A stretch of DNA of 64,000 bases from Oceaniglobus indicus (GTDB lineage Bacteria > Pseudomonadota > Alphaproteobacteria > Rhodobacterales > Rhodobacteraceae): assembly GCF_002751875.1 (NCBI RefSeq), contig NZ_NMZM01000005.1:1-64000 (forward strand), written 5' to 3'. This document shows positions 1-9,104 of this stretch, piece by piece; the first letter of the stretch is position 1; the number at the start of each line of letters is the position of its first letter. Under the pieces are notes generated by a model that saw only the letters and a list, made by a program, of their open reading frames with translations, made no database searches and was not told the DNA's origin. A program made the position numbers and the translations under genes.

Positions 1-282
1 GCCTCGTCAGCGCCGCCGGTGAAGAGGGTTCTAAGGTTATCACCCAATACCCGCAAGCAGATTCTGAAAGAAATGTGCCAGGTTTCTGCATATGCATCTT
101 TCGGTCCCGAAAGCCGCCGGCCACGCAATTTTCGATCCCGAAAGCGGCCATCTGACGGCAGGTTGTTGCCGGCGATTTCCGGTGGCCACGACGGGTTTGG
201 GGAATCGGCATCGTTCCATCCTCGCCGTCAGGGCGAATCCGGTGTCCGGCGGGGCAAGATTCGGTTTTTGGGGGGCTGTTTG
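1..282. other. Left edge, no gene assigned
   Basis: No convincing gene is seen. A plus-strand frame is open from base 3 to about 153, and a minus-strand frame beginning near base 97 runs off the left edge. Both have lower third-position GC than the real genes here, so neither is called. The stretch is relatively AT-rich and holds a 10-base palindrome TGCATATGCA (87-96) and the paired repeats listed separately. A gene crossing the left edge cannot be excluded. Confidence 0.5.
99..143. repeat. Two direct, near-palindromic repeats TTTCGrTCCCGAAA
   Basis: TTTCGGTCCCGAAA at 99-112 and TTTCGATCCCGAAA at 130-143 are direct repeats 31 bases apart, start to start. Each is itself palindromic (TTTCGG/CCGAAA arms in the first, TTTCG/CGAAA in the second). 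Three helical turns of spacing and the dyad symmetry resemble a tandem operator for a dimeric regulator. No neighbouring regulator gene is visible in the window, so the role is unknown. Confidence 0.4.
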
Positions 283-313
283 ATGCCGACTCGGCCCGGT
301 GGCGAGTCGGCAT
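283..313 (-). terminator. Inverted repeat downstream of polA
   Basis: ATGCCGACTCG (283-293) and CGAGTCGGCAT (303-313) form a perfect 11-bp stem with a 9-base loop, 36 bases beyond the polA stop codon. There is no T-run after it, so it is either a weak or Rho-assisted terminator or an RNA 3'-end stabiliser for polA mRNA. Confidence 0.5.
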
Positions 314-348
314 GGGTCTTGGGGCGGTTCGCGCCGGTCGGGTCGGGT

Positions 349-3138
349 TCAGTGCGCCTCGGCCCAGCTGGCCCCCTGCCCCGCGTCGACGGTCAGAGCG
401 ACATCGAGACGGACCACAGGGTCGGCTGCGCCTTCCATGACATGGCGCGCGGCCGCGATCAGGTCGTCGGCAGCATCGGCGCGGACTTCGAACAACAGTT
501 CGTCGTGCACCTGCAGCAGCATCTTCGCGGGTATCCCGGCAATCGCCCGGGGCATCCGGATCATCGCGCGCCGGATGACATCGGCCGCCGTGCCCTGGAT
601 CGGCGCATTGATTGCCGCCCGCTTGGCGAATCCCGCATGGGGGCCCCTGGCGTTGATCTCGGGCGTGTTGATGCGGCGGCCGAACAGCGTCTGCACGAAC
701 CCATGATCCTTCGCGAAGGCGACGGTGTCATCCATATAGGTGCGGATGCCGGGGAAACGCTCGAAATAGCGGTCGATGAAGCCCTGGGCCTGATCACGGG
801 GAATTCGCAGGTTGCGCGCCAGGCCGAACCCCGAAATGCCATAGATGACACCGAAGTTGATCGCCTTGGCCTGACGGCGCACATCCGGCGTCATCTGATC
901 CAGCGGAACGTCGAACATTTCGGATGCCGTCATCGCGTGAATGTCCAGACCGTCGCGGAACGCCTGCTTCAGCGCGTCGATTCCGGCGATATGGGCCAGA
1001 ATGCGCAACTCGATCTGGGAATAGTCCAGCGCCACCAGGACATTGCCGTCCTCGGCGACAAAGGCTTCGCGGATGCGGCGGCCTTCCTCGCTGCGGATCG
1101 GGATGTTCTGCAGGTTCGGATCGGTCGACGCCAGCCGCCCGGTGCTGGCCCCGGCGATGGAATAGCAGGTGTGAACACGTCCTGTTTCGCCGTTGATATG
1201 GTCCTGCAGCGCGTCGGTATAGGTCGACTTCAACTTGGACAGCTGCCGCCAGTCCAGCACCCGGCCAGGCAGATCGTGTTCGGTCGCCAGATCCTCAAGC
1301 ACATCGGCGCCGGTCGCATAGGCGCCGGTCTTGCCCTTCTTGCCGCCGGGCAGCGCCATTTCATCGAACAGGATCTCGCCCAGCTGCTTGGGCGATCCGA
1401 CGTTGAAGGACCGACCCGCCATCTCGTGGATCTCGGCCTCCAGCGCCGCCATCTTCTGGGCGAACTTGGACGACATGCGCGACAACACGTTGCGGTCGAC
1501 CTTGACGCCTTCACGCTCCATCTGCGCCAGCACCGGCACCAGCGGACGTTCCAGCGTCTCGTAAACCGTCGTCACCTTCGAGACATGCAGTTGCGGCTTG
1601 AACGTCTGCCACAGGCGCAGGGTGATATCCGCATCCTCGCCGGCGTATTTCACGGCATCGGCCACCGGCACCCGGTCAAAGGTGATCATCGACTTGCCCG
1701 AGCCCAGCAGCGTCTTGATCGGAATCGGCGTGTGGCCGAGATACCGATCCGACAGCGTGTCCATGCCATGGCCATGCAGACCGGCATGCATCGCATAGGA
1801 CATCAGCATCGTGTCATCGAACGGCGCGATATCGATGCCGACGCGGCTCAGGATCTTGGCGTCGTATTTCATGTTCTGCCCGATCTTCAGGACCGACGGA
1901 TCCTCAAGCAGCGGCTTCAACATCTCCAGCGCCTGATCCAGCGGCATCTGGCCTTCGGCCAGATCATCCGATCCGAACAGGTCGCTGCTGTCCGCCGCCC
2001 GGTGGGTCAGGGGGATATAGCACGCCTGCCCCGCATCGATTGCCAGCGAAATGCCGACCAGATCGGCGGTCATGTCGTTCAGCCCGGTGGTTTCGGTATC
2101 CACCGCGACGTGGCCCCGGGCATGGGCGCGGTCGATCCAGACCTGCAACGCCGCCGCGTCCCTGACCCATTCATAGGCGTCGGGATCAAGGGGCGGCTGT
2201 TCGACCTCGGCCGCGGTCGGATCGGGGCTGTCGGGAATCGCCGGCGCCGCGGTGCCCAGCGCATCGGACACCCGCTTGACGATGGTGCGGAATTCCATAT
2301 CGGTCAGGAATCCCAGAAGATCGTCGGCCACCGGCGGTTTGACCTCGAGCGATTCCAGCGCGTAATCCAGCGCCATGTCGGTATCAAGCTGCACCAGCTT
2401 CTTCGAGAGGCGGATCTGCTCGGCGTGTTCGATCAGGGTCTGGCGGCGCTTGGGCTGCTTGATCTCTTCCGCCCGTTCCAGCAGCGCATCCAGATCACCG
2501 TATTCATTGATCAGCAACGCGGCCGTCTTGATCCCGATGCCGGGCGCGCCGGGCACATTGTCGACCGAATCGCCGGCCAGCGCCTGAACATCCACCACCC
2601 GTTCGGGATAGACGCCGAACTTGGCGTGCACGCCTTCACGGTCGATGGTGGTGTTCTTCATCGCATCGAACATGACGACGCCGTCGCCCACCAGTTGCAT
2701 CAGATCCTTGTCGGAACTGATGATCGTCACCCGGCCCCCGGCATCGCGGGCGCGGCAGGCCAGCGTGGCGATGATGTCGTCGGCCTCGAACCCCTCCTGT
2801 TCCAGACAGGCGATGTTGAAGGCGCGGGTGGCGTCGCGGGTCAGCGGAATCTGCGGGCGCAAGTCTTCGGGCATCGCCTCGCGGTTGGCCTTGTACTGAT
2901 CGTACATGTCGTTGCGAAAGGTGTGCGAGCCCTTGTCGAACACGACCGCCGCATGGGTCGGGGCATCGTCGCCCTTGTTGTCCTCGATCATCTTCCACAA
3001 CATGTTGACGAAACCGCTGACCGCCCCCACCGGCAATCCATCGGACTTGCGCGTCAGCGGCGGCAGCGCATGATAGGCGCGAAAGATGAAAGCCGATCCG
3101 TCCACCAGCGACAGGTGATGCCCCTTGCCGAATGCCAT
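349..3138 (-). CDS. polA: DNA polymerase I
   Basis: This 929-residue protein matches full-length bacterial Pol I, which fills gaps in DNA repair and removes Okazaki-fragment primers. Residues 1 to about 290 are the 5'-3' nuclease (GDSVDNVPG near 189). Residues about 330-520 are the 3'-5' proofreading domain, with DTETTG at 347-352, a GQNMKYDAKIL segment and a YAGEDAD segment, so the proofreading acidic residues are intact. The polymerase domain has motif A DYSQIELR near 705, motif B KAINFGVIYG near 758 and motif C VHDELLF near 878. The gene appears monocistronic, with a hairpin after its stop codon. The start MAFGKGHH fits the usual N-terminus just before the nuclease core. Confidence 0.98.
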   Translation of the reverse strand: MAFGKGHHLSLVDGSAFIFRAYHALPPLTRKSDGLPVGAVSGFVNMLWKMIEDNKGDDAPTHAAVVFDKGSHTFRNDMYDQYKANREAMPEDLRPQIPLTRDATRAFNIACLEQEGFEADDIIATLACRARDAGGRVTIISSDKDLMQLVGDGVVMFDAMKNTTIDREGVHAKFGVYPERVVDVQALAGDSVDNVPGAPGIGIKTAALLINEYGDLDALLERAEEIKQPKRRQTLIEHAEQIRLSKKLVQLDTDMALDYALESLEVKPPVADDLLGFLTDMEFRTIVKRVSDALGTAAPAIPDSPDPTAAEVEQPPLDPDAYEWVRDAAALQVWIDRAHARGHVAVDTETTGLNDMTADLVGISLAIDAGQACYIPLTHRAADSSDLFGSDDLAEGQMPLDQALEMLKPLLEDPSVLKIGQNMKYDAKILSRVGIDIAPFDDTMLMSYAMHAGLHGHGMDTLSDRYLGHTPIPIKTLLGSGKSMITFDRVPVADAVKYAGEDADITLRLWQTFKPQLHVSKVTTVYETLERPLVPVLAQMEREGVKVDRNVLSRMSSKFAQKMAALEAEIHEMAGRSFNVGSPKQLGEILFDEMALPGGKKGKTGAYATGADVLEDLATEHDLPGRVLDWRQLSKLKSTYTDALQDHINGETGRVHTCYSIAGASTGRLASTDPNLQNIPIRSEEGRRIREAFVAEDGNVLVALDYSQIELRILAHIAGIDALKQAFRDGLDIHAMTASEMFDVPLDQMTPDVRRQAKAINFGVIYGISGFGLARNLRIPRDQAQGFIDRYFERFPGIRTYMDDTVAFAKDHGFVQTLFGRRINTPEINARGPHAGFAKRAAINAPIQGTAADVIRRAMIRMPRAIAGIPAKMLLQVHDELLFEVRADAADDLIAAARHVMEGAADPVVRLDVALTVDAGQGASWAEAH

Positions 3139-3332
3139 GTCTCGCGTCCCCCTTTATGTGTCGCTCTGACCTAGCCCGCGATCCCATTCGGGTAAAGGCG
3201 GGCGCGTCGCTGACGATGGGACCGGGCGGCGCGGCCCGTTTGTCGACAAGTCATCGTCATAGGACGCGGATCATCAATGCCGCCCGGCCGGCGCCCGATC
3301 TGCATCGCCACCGCACTTCGGGCGCGTACATG

Positions 3333-4067
3333 TCAGGTCGGTTCACTATCGCACAGCACTGTGCGCACTTCATGGCGCGGTGGCCGCGGGCGATCTTCCC
3401 ATCCGAAGAACGGATCGGCCCCGATCGGGCCGTCGTCGTCGCGCAGATCACGGATCGCGCCCTGCTGGCGGTTCTCGCTGATCGGCCCATCGCCGCGGGC
3501 ATAGCGTCGGCCGCTTTCGTCCGGGCCCGCCCCTGCCCTGTCATCCGGCGGCACCAGCCGCACGGTGCGGCACAGGGCGGTCGGCCGCACATCGATATCT
3601 TTTCCCGCCAGGACACCCCGTGCGGCATCGGTCAGATCGACGATATGGCCGACCTTGCTTCCCAGCCCCCGCACCCGGAAGGTCAGGGGGTCGTCCAGCC
3701 CGAACCGGCGTGTGGCGTCACCCGGACCGAACAGGGCATCCTCACCCTGCCAGCCTGTTCCGGCGGCAAAAAGCAACTCATAGGTGCCCGGCGGCACAAG
3801 AACCCGAAAGAACTCGCCACCCCGCGCATAGGCCGCCATGGCGGGGGCGTCGGCCCCCACGGCCGTCAGCGTGACAAAGACATCCTCGCCCGGGGCGGTT
3901 CTCAGGATCAACGGAAAGACCAACGGCAGGCCCGACCGGTTCCACATCAAACCGGCGCGTGGCCGATCAACGGCCAGGGCGGGCGACGCCAGCGCCAGAA
4001 CCAACAGTGCGATCAGTGCACGTCGGCGTTTTCGTCCAGAACGAAACGCTTGTCGCAATAGCCGCAT
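3333..4067 (-). CDS. Secreted hypothetical protein
   Basis: The predicted protein has 244 residues. It begins with a long basic region, then a hydrophobic stretch [16 protein letters not shown] that looks like a Sec signal peptide cleaved after ALA. The mature part contains [18 protein letters not shown], a beta-rich pattern, and a charged, proline-rich C-terminal third with two cysteines. I do not recognise the family. The ATG at 4067 is preceded by a G-rich ribosome-binding region (AGGGGGTGGG). An in-frame GTG lies at 4076. Either start makes the gene overlap the 3' end of the upstream zinc-finger gene by more than 50 bases, in another frame. A later non-ATG start would shorten the overlap but would cut the basic part of the signal peptide. 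The two genes probably share a transcript. Confidence 0.7.
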   Translation of the reverse strand: MRLLRQAFRSGRKRRRALIALLVLALASPALAVDRPRAGLMWNRSGLPLVFPLILRTAPGEDVFVTLTAVGADAPAMAAYARGGEFFRVLVPPGTYELLFAAGTGWQGEDALFGPGDATRRFGLDDPLTFRVRGLGSKVGHIVDLTDAARGVLAGKDIDVRPTALCRTVRLVPPDDRAGAGPDESGRRYARGDGPISENRQQGAIRDLRDDDGPIGADPFFGWEDRPRPPRHEVRTVLCDSEPT

Positions 4068-4237
4068 TCGACCCACCCCCTGTCCAGCGGAATCTGCAAC
4101 CAGACGCGCGGATGCCCCAGACCCGGACCACCCCCGTCACAGCTGACCCGCGTGGTCTGAACGACCACGGTTTCCGGAGTGTCATAGGCGCCGGTGGGCG
4201 GCAGGTCGCCATCGAGATCGACGGGCTTTTCGGACAT
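4013..4237 (-). CDS. Small zinc-finger protein (NDUFS6-like)
   Basis: This 74-residue protein carries a zinc-binding pattern: the Cys of TTRVSCDG, then a His in GLGHPRV, then CGYC, as in the zinc-finger domain family that includes mitochondrial complex I subunit NDUFS6. In alphaproteobacteria such proteins are widespread small soluble proteins, and a role with NADH dehydrogenase is an inference from homology only. An upstream in-frame ATG exists at 4291, but the start MSEKPVD at 4237 is preferred because the GGAAAACCC region before it and the family length fit better. Confidence 0.8.
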   Translation of the reverse strand: MSEKPVDLDGDLPPTGAYDTPETVVVQTTRVSCDGGGPGLGHPRVWLQIPLDRGWVECGYCDKRFVLDENADVH

Positions 4238-4354
4238 CGGGTTTTCCTTCGGCTTGCCGGGCGCGTCTTCAGGCCCTAGGTCTGGCCCCATGATAACAAA
4301 GCCCCCGACACCGGCAAGGCCACAAAGGCGGCTGTTTCCGAAAGGCAGGCACGA

Positions 4355-5296
4355 ATGACCTCGAATGCGATCGAACTGCGCGGCGTGCGCAAGACCTATG
4401 CGGGCCGGCGCGGCGAAACCCCCAAGGAAGCGTTGAAGGGGATCGACCTGTCGATCCCGCAGGGATCGATCTTCGGCCTGCTCGGCCCGAACGGCGCGGG
4501 CAAGTCCACGCTGATCAACATCATGGCCGGCCTCGTGACCAAGACCGCCGGATCGGTGACCATCTGGGGCTTCGATCAGGACGTGAACCCGCGCCAGTCG
4601 CGCGCCTCGATCGGGGTGATGCCGCAGGAGCTGAACCTTGATCCCTATTTCACCCCGCGTGGCGCGCTGGACGTGCAGGCCGGACTTTACGGCGTGCCGA
4701 GATCACAGCGCCGCAGCGACGAGATCCTGGCCATGGTCGGTCTCGAGGACAAGGCCGAGGCCTATGCGCGCACCCTTTCGGGCGGCATGCGCCGGCGTCT
4801 GCTGCTGGCCAAGGCGCTGGTGCACCATCCCCATATCCTGGTGCTGGACGAACCGACCGCGGGCGTCGATATCGAGTTGCGCCAGATGCTGTGGGACAAC
4901 GTGCGCAAGCTGAACCAGCAGGGCATGACCATCATCCTGACGACCCATTACCTGGAAGAAGCCGAACAGATGTGCGACGAGATCGCCATCATCAACCACG
5001 GCGAAATGGTGGTGCGCGACCGCACCGAAAACCTGTTGTCGACGATCGACGCCAAGACCCTGCTGATCCAGACCGATTCGCAGGTGCCCGATGTCCTGCC
5101 CCTGCCCGAAGGGGCCAGGTTGGACCGGCGGCCCGACGGCGCCTTGGCCATCGGGTATTCGCGCGCCAGGACATCGCCCGACGATATCCTCAAGGCCCTG
5201 CGCGACGCCAACATCCGGATCGAGGACGTGGCGACCGAACAGGCCGACCTCGAGGATGTGTTCCTCGATCTAACACGCGCACGCCCCGCCGCCTGA
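4355..5296 (+). CDS. ABC transporter ATP-binding protein, orphan
   Basis: The 313-residue ATPase has Walker [10 protein letters not shown] (near residue 45), the signature [15 protein letters not shown], Walker [14 protein letters not shown] and the switch histidine in [10 protein letters not shown]. This is the ABC-2 export class (YadG/CcmA-like), in which the ATPase works with a separate six-helix permease. No permease lies on either side, which is unusual because the two genes are normally adjacent. The substrate cannot be told. The C-terminal 90 residues form the usual regulatory extension. The start ATGACCTCGAATG follows GAAAGGCAGGCACGA, which contains a plausible ribosome-binding site. 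Confidence 0.9.
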   Translation: MTSNAIELRGVRKTYAGRRGETPKEALKGIDLSIPQGSIFGLLGPNGAGKSTLINIMAGLVTKTAGSVTIWGFDQDVNPRQSRASIGVMPQELNLDPYFTPRGALDVQAGLYGVPRSQRRSDEILAMVGLEDKAEAYARTLSGGMRRRLLLAKALVHHPHILVLDEPTAGVDIELRQMLWDNVRKLNQQGMTIILTTHYLEEAEQMCDEIAIINHGEMVVRDRTENLLSTIDAKTLLIQTDSQVPDVLPLPEGARLDRRPDGALAIGYSRARTSPDDILKALRDANIRIEDVATEQADLEDVFLDLTRARPAA

Positions 5297-5431
5297 GGCA
5301 TCCGGGCCGCCGCGCCGCCCGACACTTTGCGGGGCGGATCGCCCCGCATTTCCGTGGACGCGGCGCGCGGGGGTTGCCTGTGCGGCAGCAAACCTGTGTA
5401 TTGGCGGCGAAGTGATACGATCGGGAACACC

Positions 5432-8284
5432 ATGACCTCCCCCCAGCCCCATGTCGAAACCTCGCCGCCCGTGTCGGACGAGGTGCGCAAGACGACGTGC
5501 TACATGTGCGCCTGCCGGTGCGGCATCGACGTGCATATGAAGGATGGCAAGGTGGCCTATATCGAAGGCAACCGCGATCATCCGGTGAACCGCGGTGTGC
5601 TGTGCGCCAAGGGGTCGGCCGGAATCATGCAGCACCTGTCGCCCGCCCGCCTGCGTGCCCCCCTGAAACGGGTCGGGCCACGCGGATCGGGCAAGTTCGA
5701 GGAAATCTCCTGGGATGAGGCGCTGGAGACCGTGCGCGCCCGGCTTGCCACGCTGCGCGAAACGGCCCCCGAAAAGCTGGCCTTCTTCACCGGTCGTGAT
5801 CAGTCGCAAAGTTTCACCTCGTGGTTCGCCCAGGCCTATGGCACGCCCAACTATGCCGCCCACGGCGGGTTTTGTTCCGTCAACATGGCGACTGCGGGCA
5901 TCTACACCATGGGAGGCGCGTTCTGGGAATTCGGATCGCCAGATTGGGACCGGACGAAGATGTTCATGCTGTTCGGGGTCGCCGAGGATCACGACAGCAA
6001 CCCGATCAAGATCGGTCTGGGCAAGCTGAAGGCACGCGGCGCCAAGGTGATCGGCGTCAATCCGGTGCGCAGCGGCTACAACGCCATCGCGGATGAATGG
6101 GTCGGCATCACGCCGGGCACCGACGGATTGTTCATCCTGTCGCTGATCCACTGTCTGCTGAAGGCCGGCAGGATCGACCTGTCCTATCTGTCGCGCTGCA
6201 CCAACGCCCCTGTGCTGGTGAACGAGGATACGAAATCGCCCGATCACGGCCTGTTGCTGACCACGCCCGACGGCAAGCACATGGTCATCGACCGCCATAC
6301 CGGAAAGCCTGCCCCCTTCGATGGCGCGGGCGTGCTGCCCGACCTTGCCGGATCGCTGCGTCGCGCGGGCACCAGCCATCGCTCGGTGTTCCAGCATATC
6401 GCCGAACGCTACCTGTCCGACGACTACGCCCCCGAGAAGGTCGCGCGCACCGTCGGCATCGACGCCAACCGCATCCGCCGCATCGCCGCCGACCTGGCCC
6501 GCGTCGCCTTTGACGAGGCGATCGAGCTGGATCGCCCCTGGACCGATTTCCGCGGCGAACGGCACGAGAAGATGATCGGCCGTCCCGTCAGCTTTCACGC
6601 CATGCGCGGGATCTCGGCCCATTCCAACGGGTTCCAGACCTGCCGCGCGCTGCACCTTCTGCAGATCCTGCTGGGAGCCGTCGAAACGCCCGGCGGGATG
6701 CGGTTCAAGCCGCCCTACCCCAAACCGGCCACCGCGCATCCGAAACCCCATTGCCGCGTGACGCCCGGCAAACCGCTGGACGGCCCGCACCTGGGGTTCA
6801 CCCACGGCCCCGACGACCTGTGCCTGACCGATGACGGGCAACCGGCGCGGATCGACAAGGCGTTTTCCTGGGAAAACCCGATGTCGGCCCACGGGATGAT
6901 GCACATGGTCATCTCGAACGCCCATGCCGGCGATCCATACAAGATTGACACGCTGTTCTTCTACATGGCGAACATGGCGTGGAACTCGTCGATGAACACG
7001 TCGGGCGTGATGAATATGCTCACCGACACAGACGACAACGGCAATTACGTCATCCCCAACATCATCGTCGCCGACGCCTATTCATCGGAAATGGTCGGCT
7101 ATGCCGACCTGGTCCTGCCCGACACCACCTATCTGGAACGCCACGACTGCATCTCGCTGCTGGACCGGCCGATCAGCGAACCGGGTGCCGTGGCCGACGC
7201 GATCCGCTGGCCCGTGGTGGAACCCGACCGCAACGTGCGCGGCTTCCAGTCGGTGCTGCTGGATCTCGGCGCACGGCTGAACCTGCCCGGCTTCGTGGAC
7301 GACGACGGCGCGCCGAAATACGCCGATTACGCCGACTACATCGCCAACCACGAACGCCGCCCCGGCATCGGGCCCCTGGCGGGTTGGCGGGTGGGCGATG
7401 GCGCAGCCGAGTCCAACCGACAGACCGGCCTGACCCACGGGCGCGGCGGTCCGAACGGCGCGCAGATCGACGCCTACATCAAGAACGGCGGCTTCTGGAG
7501 CGCCCATGTTCCCGATGGCGCCGCCTTCTACAAACCCTGGAATACCGCCTATCAGGACTGGGCGGTTGAAATGGGATTCTACGACAGCCCTCAGCCCTAT
7601 GTCTTCTCGCTCTGGTGCGAGCCGCTGCGCCGGTTCCAACTGGCCGCCGAAGGGCACGGCACCCGCCAGCCACCCGACCATCTGCGCGAGCGCATCAAGG
7701 CAACGCTGGATCCCCTGCCGATCTGGTATGCGCCGCTCGAGGATGGCCATGCCGACCCGGTGGAATATCCTGTCCATGCGCTGACCCAACGCCCGATGGC
7801 GATGTATCATTCCTGGGGATCGCAGAACGCGTGGCTGCGCCAGATCCACGGCATGAACCCGCTGTTCGTGCCCACCGCGCTCTGGACGGCGAACGGATTT
7901 TCAGATGGCGATTGGGCGCGCGTCACCTCGGTGCATGGCGAAATCACTGTGCCTGTCGCCCACATGGCCGCCCTGAACGAGCACACGGTCTGGACCTGGA
8001 ACGCCATCGGCAAACGCAAGGGCGCCTGGGCGCTGGACACCGACGCGCCCGAAGCGACCATGGGGTTCCTTTTGAACCACATCATCCACGAGCTGCTGCC
8101 ACCCAAGGGCGACGGTCTGCGGTGGGCGAACTCGGACCCCGTCACCGGTCAGGCCGCCTGGTTCGACCTGCGGGTGCGGATCGAAAAGGTGGCGCCGCCG
8201 CGGCGCAGCTATCCCGATCCCGGCGGCCAGGACCGCATCGTTCCCGATCCACCCCAAAATGTGACGTTGAAGGTGGGATCATGA
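5432..8284 (+). CDS. soeA: Sulfite dehydrogenase catalytic subunit SoeA (DMSO reductase family)
   Basis: This 950-residue molybdopterin oxidoreductase has an N-terminal iron-sulfur motif with cysteines at 23, 26, 30 and 58 (CYMCACRCG then LCAKG), followed by the molybdopterin guanine dinucleotide-binding domains. There is no twin-arginine signal, so the enzyme should face the cytoplasm. The following four-cluster ferredoxin subunit and DmsC-like anchor match the SoeABC arrangement known from purple sulfur bacteria and roseobacters, where sulfite is oxidised to sulfate with electrons passed to quinone. A polysulfide, DMSO or similar reductase is the alternative, but the missing Tat signal and the lineage favour SoeA. 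The start at 5432 places the cysteine motif at the usual distance; an in-frame extension upstream to 5327 looks non-coding. The stop codon overlaps an ATG (ATGA) of a short bridging frame. Confidence 0.88.
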   Translation: MTSPQPHVETSPPVSDEVRKTTCYMCACRCGIDVHMKDGKVAYIEGNRDHPVNRGVLCAKGSAGIMQHLSPARLRAPLKRVGPRGSGKFEEISWDEALETVRARLATLRETAPEKLAFFTGRDQSQSFTSWFAQAYGTPNYAAHGGFCSVNMATAGIYTMGGAFWEFGSPDWDRTKMFMLFGVAEDHDSNPIKIGLGKLKARGAKVIGVNPVRSGYNAIADEWVGITPGTDGLFILSLIHCLLKAGRIDLSYLSRCTNAPVLVNEDTKSPDHGLLLTTPDGKHMVIDRHTGKPAPFDGAGVLPDLAGSLRRAGTSHRSVFQHIAERYLSDDYAPEKVARTVGIDANRIRRIAADLARVAFDEAIELDRPWTDFRGERHEKMIGRPVSFHAMRGISAHSNGFQTCRALHLLQILLGAVETPGGMRFKPPYPKPATAHPKPHCRVTPGKPLDGPHLGFTHGPDDLCLTDDGQPARIDKAFSWENPMSAHGMMHMVISNAHAGDPYKIDTLFFYMANMAWNSSMNTSGVMNMLTDTDDNGNYVIPNIIVADAYSSEMVGYADLVLPDTTYLERHDCISLLDRPISEPGAVADAIRWPVVEPDRNVRGFQSVLLDLGARLNLPGFVDDDGAPKYADYADYIANHERRPGIGPLAGWRVGDGAAESNRQTGLTHGRGGPNGAQIDAYIKNGGFWSAHVPDGAAFYKPWNTAYQDWAVEMGFYDSPQPYVFSLWCEPLRRFQLAAEGHGTRQPPDHLRERIKATLDPLPIWYAPLEDGHADPVEYPVHALTQRPMAMYHSWGSQNAWLRQIHGMNPLFVPTALWTANGFSDGDWARVTSVHGEITVPVAHMAALNEHTVWTWNAIGKRKGAWALDTDAPEATMGFLLNHIIHELLPPKGDGLRWANSDPVTGQAAWFDLRVRIEKVAPPRRSYPDPGGQDRIVPDPPQNVTLKVGS

Positions 8285-8364
8285 TCGCACCGGCATCGAA
8301 CGGCGAATCGTCGGACGCCTCCGGCGGGAGTATTTGCGTCAGTAAGAAGGGAGGGACAGCATGA
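8281..8364 (+). CDS. 27-residue bridging frame between soeA and soeB
   Basis: An ATG at 8281 overlaps the soeA stop codon (ATGA). The frame runs 27 codons, and its own stop overlaps the soeB start (ATGA at 8361-8364). It contains the whole of one copy of the dispersed 33-base repeat. The peptide resembles no known protein. The likely role, if any, is to carry ribosomes from soeA to soeB so that subunit synthesis stays coupled. A GGAGGGACA ribosome-binding site just before soeB means soeB could also start independently. Translation is not proven. Confidence 0.3.
   Translation: MIAPASNGESSDASGGSICVSKKGGTA
8317..8349 (+). repeat. Dispersed 33-base intergenic repeat, copy A (full)
   Basis: The copy reads GCCTCCGGCGGGAGTATTT, then gcgt, then CAGTAAGAAG. 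The first part can fold as a small hairpin (CTCC/GGAG arms around GGCG). Near-identical full copies, on the other strand, lie at 34334-34366 and 56191-56223, with partial copies elsewhere. This one sits between soeA and soeB inside an operon. Confidence 0.8.
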
Positions 8365-9101
8365 CCGCGCTGCCCGAGACGACCGAGCGCAAGCTGGGGC
8401 TGGTGATCGACCTGGACACCTGCGTCGGCTGTCACGCCTGCGTCATCGCCTGCAAGGGGTGGAACACCGAGAATTACGGCGCGCCGCTGGCCGACGCCGA
8501 TGCCTACGGTGCCGATCCGGTGGGCGCTTTCCTGAACCGCGTGCACAGTTTCGAGGTCGAGCCCGACAGCGGCCCGGCACAGCTGTTCCACATGCCGAAG
8601 TCATGCCTCCATTGCGAGGACGCGCCCTGTGTCACCGTCTGCCCCACCGGTGCGTCCTTCAAGCGGGTCGAGGACGGCATCGTCCTCGTCAACGAAAGCG
8701 ATTGCATCGGATGCGGGCTGTGCGCCTGGGCCTGCCCTTACGGCGCGCGCGAGATGGATCCGGTCGAGAAGGTGATGAAGAAATGCACCCTCTGCGTCGA
8801 TCGCATCTATAACGAGAACCTGCCCGAGGAAGACCGCGAGCCGGCCTGTGTGCGCACCTGCCCAGCGGGCGCGCGGCATTTCGGCGATCTGGGCGATCCC
8901 GACAGCGCCGTTTCGCAGTTGGTCGAGGCGCGTGGCGGCGTCGACCTGATGCCCGAACAGGGCACGAAGCCCGTGAACAAGTATCTGCCACCACGGCCGC
9001 GGGACGCCGACATCGATGTGCTTGCCCCCTATCTTGAGCCGGTCGACGCGCAGCCCAAGGGCTTCCTCGGCTGGCTCGACCGTGCGCTCGAGCGGATCTG
9101 A
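8361..9101 (+). CDS. soeB: Sulfite dehydrogenase iron-sulfur subunit SoeB
   Basis: The 246-residue protein carries four clusters' worth of cysteines: CVGCHACVIAC (21-31), CLHCEDAPCVTVCP, CIGCGLCAWACP and CTLC followed by CVRTCP. This is the DmsB/NrfC-type electron-transfer subunit, passing electrons between the molybdenum centre of SoeA and quinone at the membrane anchor. There is no signal peptide, in keeping with a cytoplasm-facing complex. It begins with a strong GGAGGGACAGC site and ends 3 bases before soeC, so the genes are co-transcribed. Confidence 0.92.
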   Translation: MTALPETTERKLGLVIDLDTCVGCHACVIACKGWNTENYGAPLADADAYGADPVGAFLNRVHSFEVEPDSGPAQLFHMPKSCLHCEDAPCVTVCPTGASFKRVEDGIVLVNESDCIGCGLCAWACPYGAREMDPVEKVMKKCTLCVDRIYNENLPEEDREPACVRTCPAGARHFGDLGDPDSAVSQLVEARGGVDLMPEQGTKPVNKYLPPRPRDADIDVLAPYLEPVDAQPKGFLGWLDRALERI

Positions 9102-9104
9102 GCC

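Noticed and set aside
19-3174. 1051-codon plus-strand frame opposite polA
   Set aside because: It is antisense to a fully conserved polA; it is a shadow of GC-rich codons and has no protein family resemblance.
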